Assembly (NCBI GenBank): GCA_003135495.1
Contig: PLBX01000165.1
Coordinates: 5,722 to 11,869, forward strand
Length of the DNA stretch: 6,148 bases
DNA from: Acidobacteriaceae bacterium
GTDB taxonomy: Bacteria > Acidobacteriota > Terriglobia > Terriglobales > Acidobacteriaceae
Reading direction: 5' to 3'
Position numbers and translations under genes: made by a program. This document shows positions 5,406 to 6,148 of this stretch, in pieces; within the stretch, counting starts at the first letter, position 1; every line of letters starts with the position of its first letter. The notes beneath the pieces are model-generated. The model had not been told where the DNA came from and searched no databases. It saw nothing but the letters and a program-made list of their open reading frames with translations.

Positions 5406-5870
5406 ATGCGTATTGGCTACGGCTGGGACTCGCACGAATTCAAGTCCCACATCCCGCTAAAAATCGGCGGAGTGACTCTGCCACACGATAAAGGTCTCGG
5501 CGGCCATTCCGACGGAGACGTGTTGCTGCACGCCATCACCGACGCTCTGCTTGGCGCCATCGCCGGCCCTGATATCGGATCGCTCTTTCCTCCCTCCGAT
5601 GCGCAGTGGAAGAACGCCGACTCCGCCGTGTTTCTGCGCGAGGCGCTGAAGCGCGTCAAGGCCGCCGGCTACGAAATAGTGAATCTAGACTCCACGCTAA
5701 TTCTTTCGACGCCGAAAATTGGCCCGCACGCGAACGCCATTCGTACGCGCGTTGCGGCGTTGTGCGGCATCGAGGGAGACTGCGTTGGCATCAAGGCAAA
5801 AACGCCGGAGGGCATGGCGACGGAGAATGCCGCGATTGCCAATGTCGCGGTGCTGCTGAAGCGCAGCTAA
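5406..5870 (+). CDS. ispF: 2-C-methyl-D-erythritol 2,4-cyclodiphosphate synthase (IspF)
   Basis: Fifth enzyme of the MEP pathway: cyclises CDP-ME 2-phosphate to MEcPP, releasing CMP; normally a homotrimer with a divalent metal at each site. With the ATG at 5406 the protein has 154 residues and its numbering matches E. coli IspF exactly: metal ligands Asp8, His10 and His42, then Asp56. The signature HSDGDVLLHAITDALLGA is at 34-51. DIGSLFPPSD (56-65), ADS (71-73) and the nucleotide-side KAKTPE (130-135, with Glu135) follow. The C-terminal segment reads GMATENAAIANVAVLL instead of the E. coli-like LGFTGRGEGI, so the protein is about five residues shorter there. A TTG at 5394, overlapping the ispD stop as TTGA, is an alternative start adding MKPE; neither start has a strong Shine-Dalgarno, and translational coupling to ispD is likely. 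CDP-ME kinase (ispE) is not in the window. Confidence 0.96.
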   Translation: MRIGYGWDSHEFKSHIPLKIGGVTLPHDKGLGGHSDGDVLLHAITDALLGAIAGPDIGSLFPPSDAQWKNADSAVFLREALKRVKAAGYEIVNLDSTLILSTPKIGPHANAIRTRVAALCGIEGDCVGIKAKTPEGMATENAAIANVAVLLKRS

Positions 5871-5880
5871 ATAAATTAAC

Positions 5881-5935
5881 TGTCATCCTGAGCGAAGCGA
5901 AGGATATGCATTCTGTGGGAAAATGCACAGGATAT
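5881..5935. repeat. Dispersed-type repeat containing TGTCATCCTGAGCGAAGCG
   Basis: The segment starts TGTCATCCTGAGCGAAGCG and continues AAGGATATGCATT. I recognise this core as a dispersed intergenic repeat often seen in acidobacterial and some other environmental genomes; copy number here cannot be judged from one window. Internal structure: ATCCT (5885-5889) pairs with AGGAT (5901-5905), TGCATT (5907-5912) pairs with AATGCA (5922-5927), and AGGATAT recurs directly at 5901-5907 and 5929-5935. It lies between two convergent genes, a usual place for such elements. Read through in one frame it gives the peptide VILSEAKD, which turns up in spurious protein predictions. Confidence 0.6.
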
Positions 5936-5972
5936 TCGCGTCACTCACGATAACATTGAATTTCAAAAATTA

Positions 5973-6148
5973 TCAGACGGTCTTGATACTGCTGGCGGAC
6001 CTAAACTCTCCCGCGGACTCCTCGCGTTTCGCTTTTGCCGCTTCAATGAAGGCGTGAAAAATTGCGTTCGCGGACTGCGCCAACTCCGGCGGCTCGTTCA
6101 CGCTTCGTTCAGGATGCCATTGCACCGCCAGCACAAAATGATCGGGCG
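5973..6148 (-). CDS. PuuD-like class I glutamine amidotransferase (peptidase C26), C-terminal end only
   Basis: The last 57 residues of a minus-strand gene whose start lies beyond the right edge. Residues 4-15 of the visible part read FVLAVQWHPERS; the His and Glu of QWHPE are the second and third members of the Cys-His-Glu triad in class I glutamine amidotransferases. The next segment, NEPPELAQSANAIFHAFIEAA, matches the end of gamma-glutamyl-GABA hydrolases (PuuD, peptidase C26), after which comes a basic tail KAKREE and a variable end to the TGA at 5975-5973. The nucleophile Cys is outside the window, so the exact substrate is open: gamma-Glu-GABA hydrolase or a general gamma-glutamyl hydrolase. 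It converges on ispF with about 100 bases between. Confidence 0.82.
   Translation of the reverse strand, partial: PDHFVLAVQWHPERSVNEPPELAQSANAIFHAFIEAAKAKREESAGEFRSASSIKTV

Noticed and set aside
5606..5953. 115-residue frame over the end of ispF
   Set aside because: Out of frame with ispF for most of its length and ends in the dispersed repeat (VILSEAKD), a known kind of artefact.
1..6148. New defence, phage, CRISPR or biosynthetic system
   Set aside because: All well-supported genes fall in transport, acyl-CoA synthesis, isoprenoid and amidotransferase families, or are single unassigned genes. No repeat array, recombinase or clustered unknown genes are present.

Overview
The window is an ordinary chromosomal stretch, most likely from an Acidobacteriota-type bacterium. 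That placement is an inference. It rests on the style of the proteins (an IspD with a Lys-rich insert, a small secreted protein with a DLDGDG motif, a secreted-protein remnant containing PYIVTYDHYLEEPGS), moderately high GC, and a dispersed 'TGTCATCCTGAGCGAAGCG' repeat that I associate with such genomes. Nothing in the window fixes the taxon, and there is no rRNA or tRNA.

Left part (1-3402): an acetate/short-chain acid uptake and activation locus. On the minus strand a DUF485 small membrane protein (707-1075) is followed after 2 bases by an ActP-type sodium:solute symporter that runs off the left edge (1-704). Divergently, on the plus strand, lies an ACS-family short-chain acyl-CoA synthetase (1435-3402). 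The symporter imports acetate or a related acid and the synthetase traps it as acyl-CoA. E. coli has the same three functions in one acs-yjcH-actP operon; here they are split around a ~360-base regulatory region. That region carries two perfect 7-N6-7 palindromes. One sits in the long spacer of a TTGACA-N19-TACAAC promoter facing the symporter pair (MerR-like geometry). The other has a GTGA-N6-TCAC core (CRP/FNR-like) on the acs side.

Middle (3403-4512): a low-density zone. It holds a short plus-strand fragment that looks like the 5' end of a truncated secreted-protein gene (3571-3813), two hairpins, and a minus-strand gene for a small exported protein of unknown function (3940-4512).

Right part (4513-6148): ispD (4654-5397) and ispF (5406-5870), two enzymes of the MEP isoprenoid pathway. 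They form a tight plus-strand pair whose first gene may be translated from a leaderless mRNA. A short convergent spacer follows with the dispersed repeat, then the C-terminal end of a minus-strand PuuD-like (peptidase C26) class I glutamine amidotransferase (5973-6148), cut by the right edge.

I found no CRISPR, prophage, insertion sequence or obviously new multi-gene system. The points most worth checking are the two palindromes between acs and the symporter operon, the mixed Acs/PrpE signature of the synthetase, the remnant gene, and the dispersed repeat.
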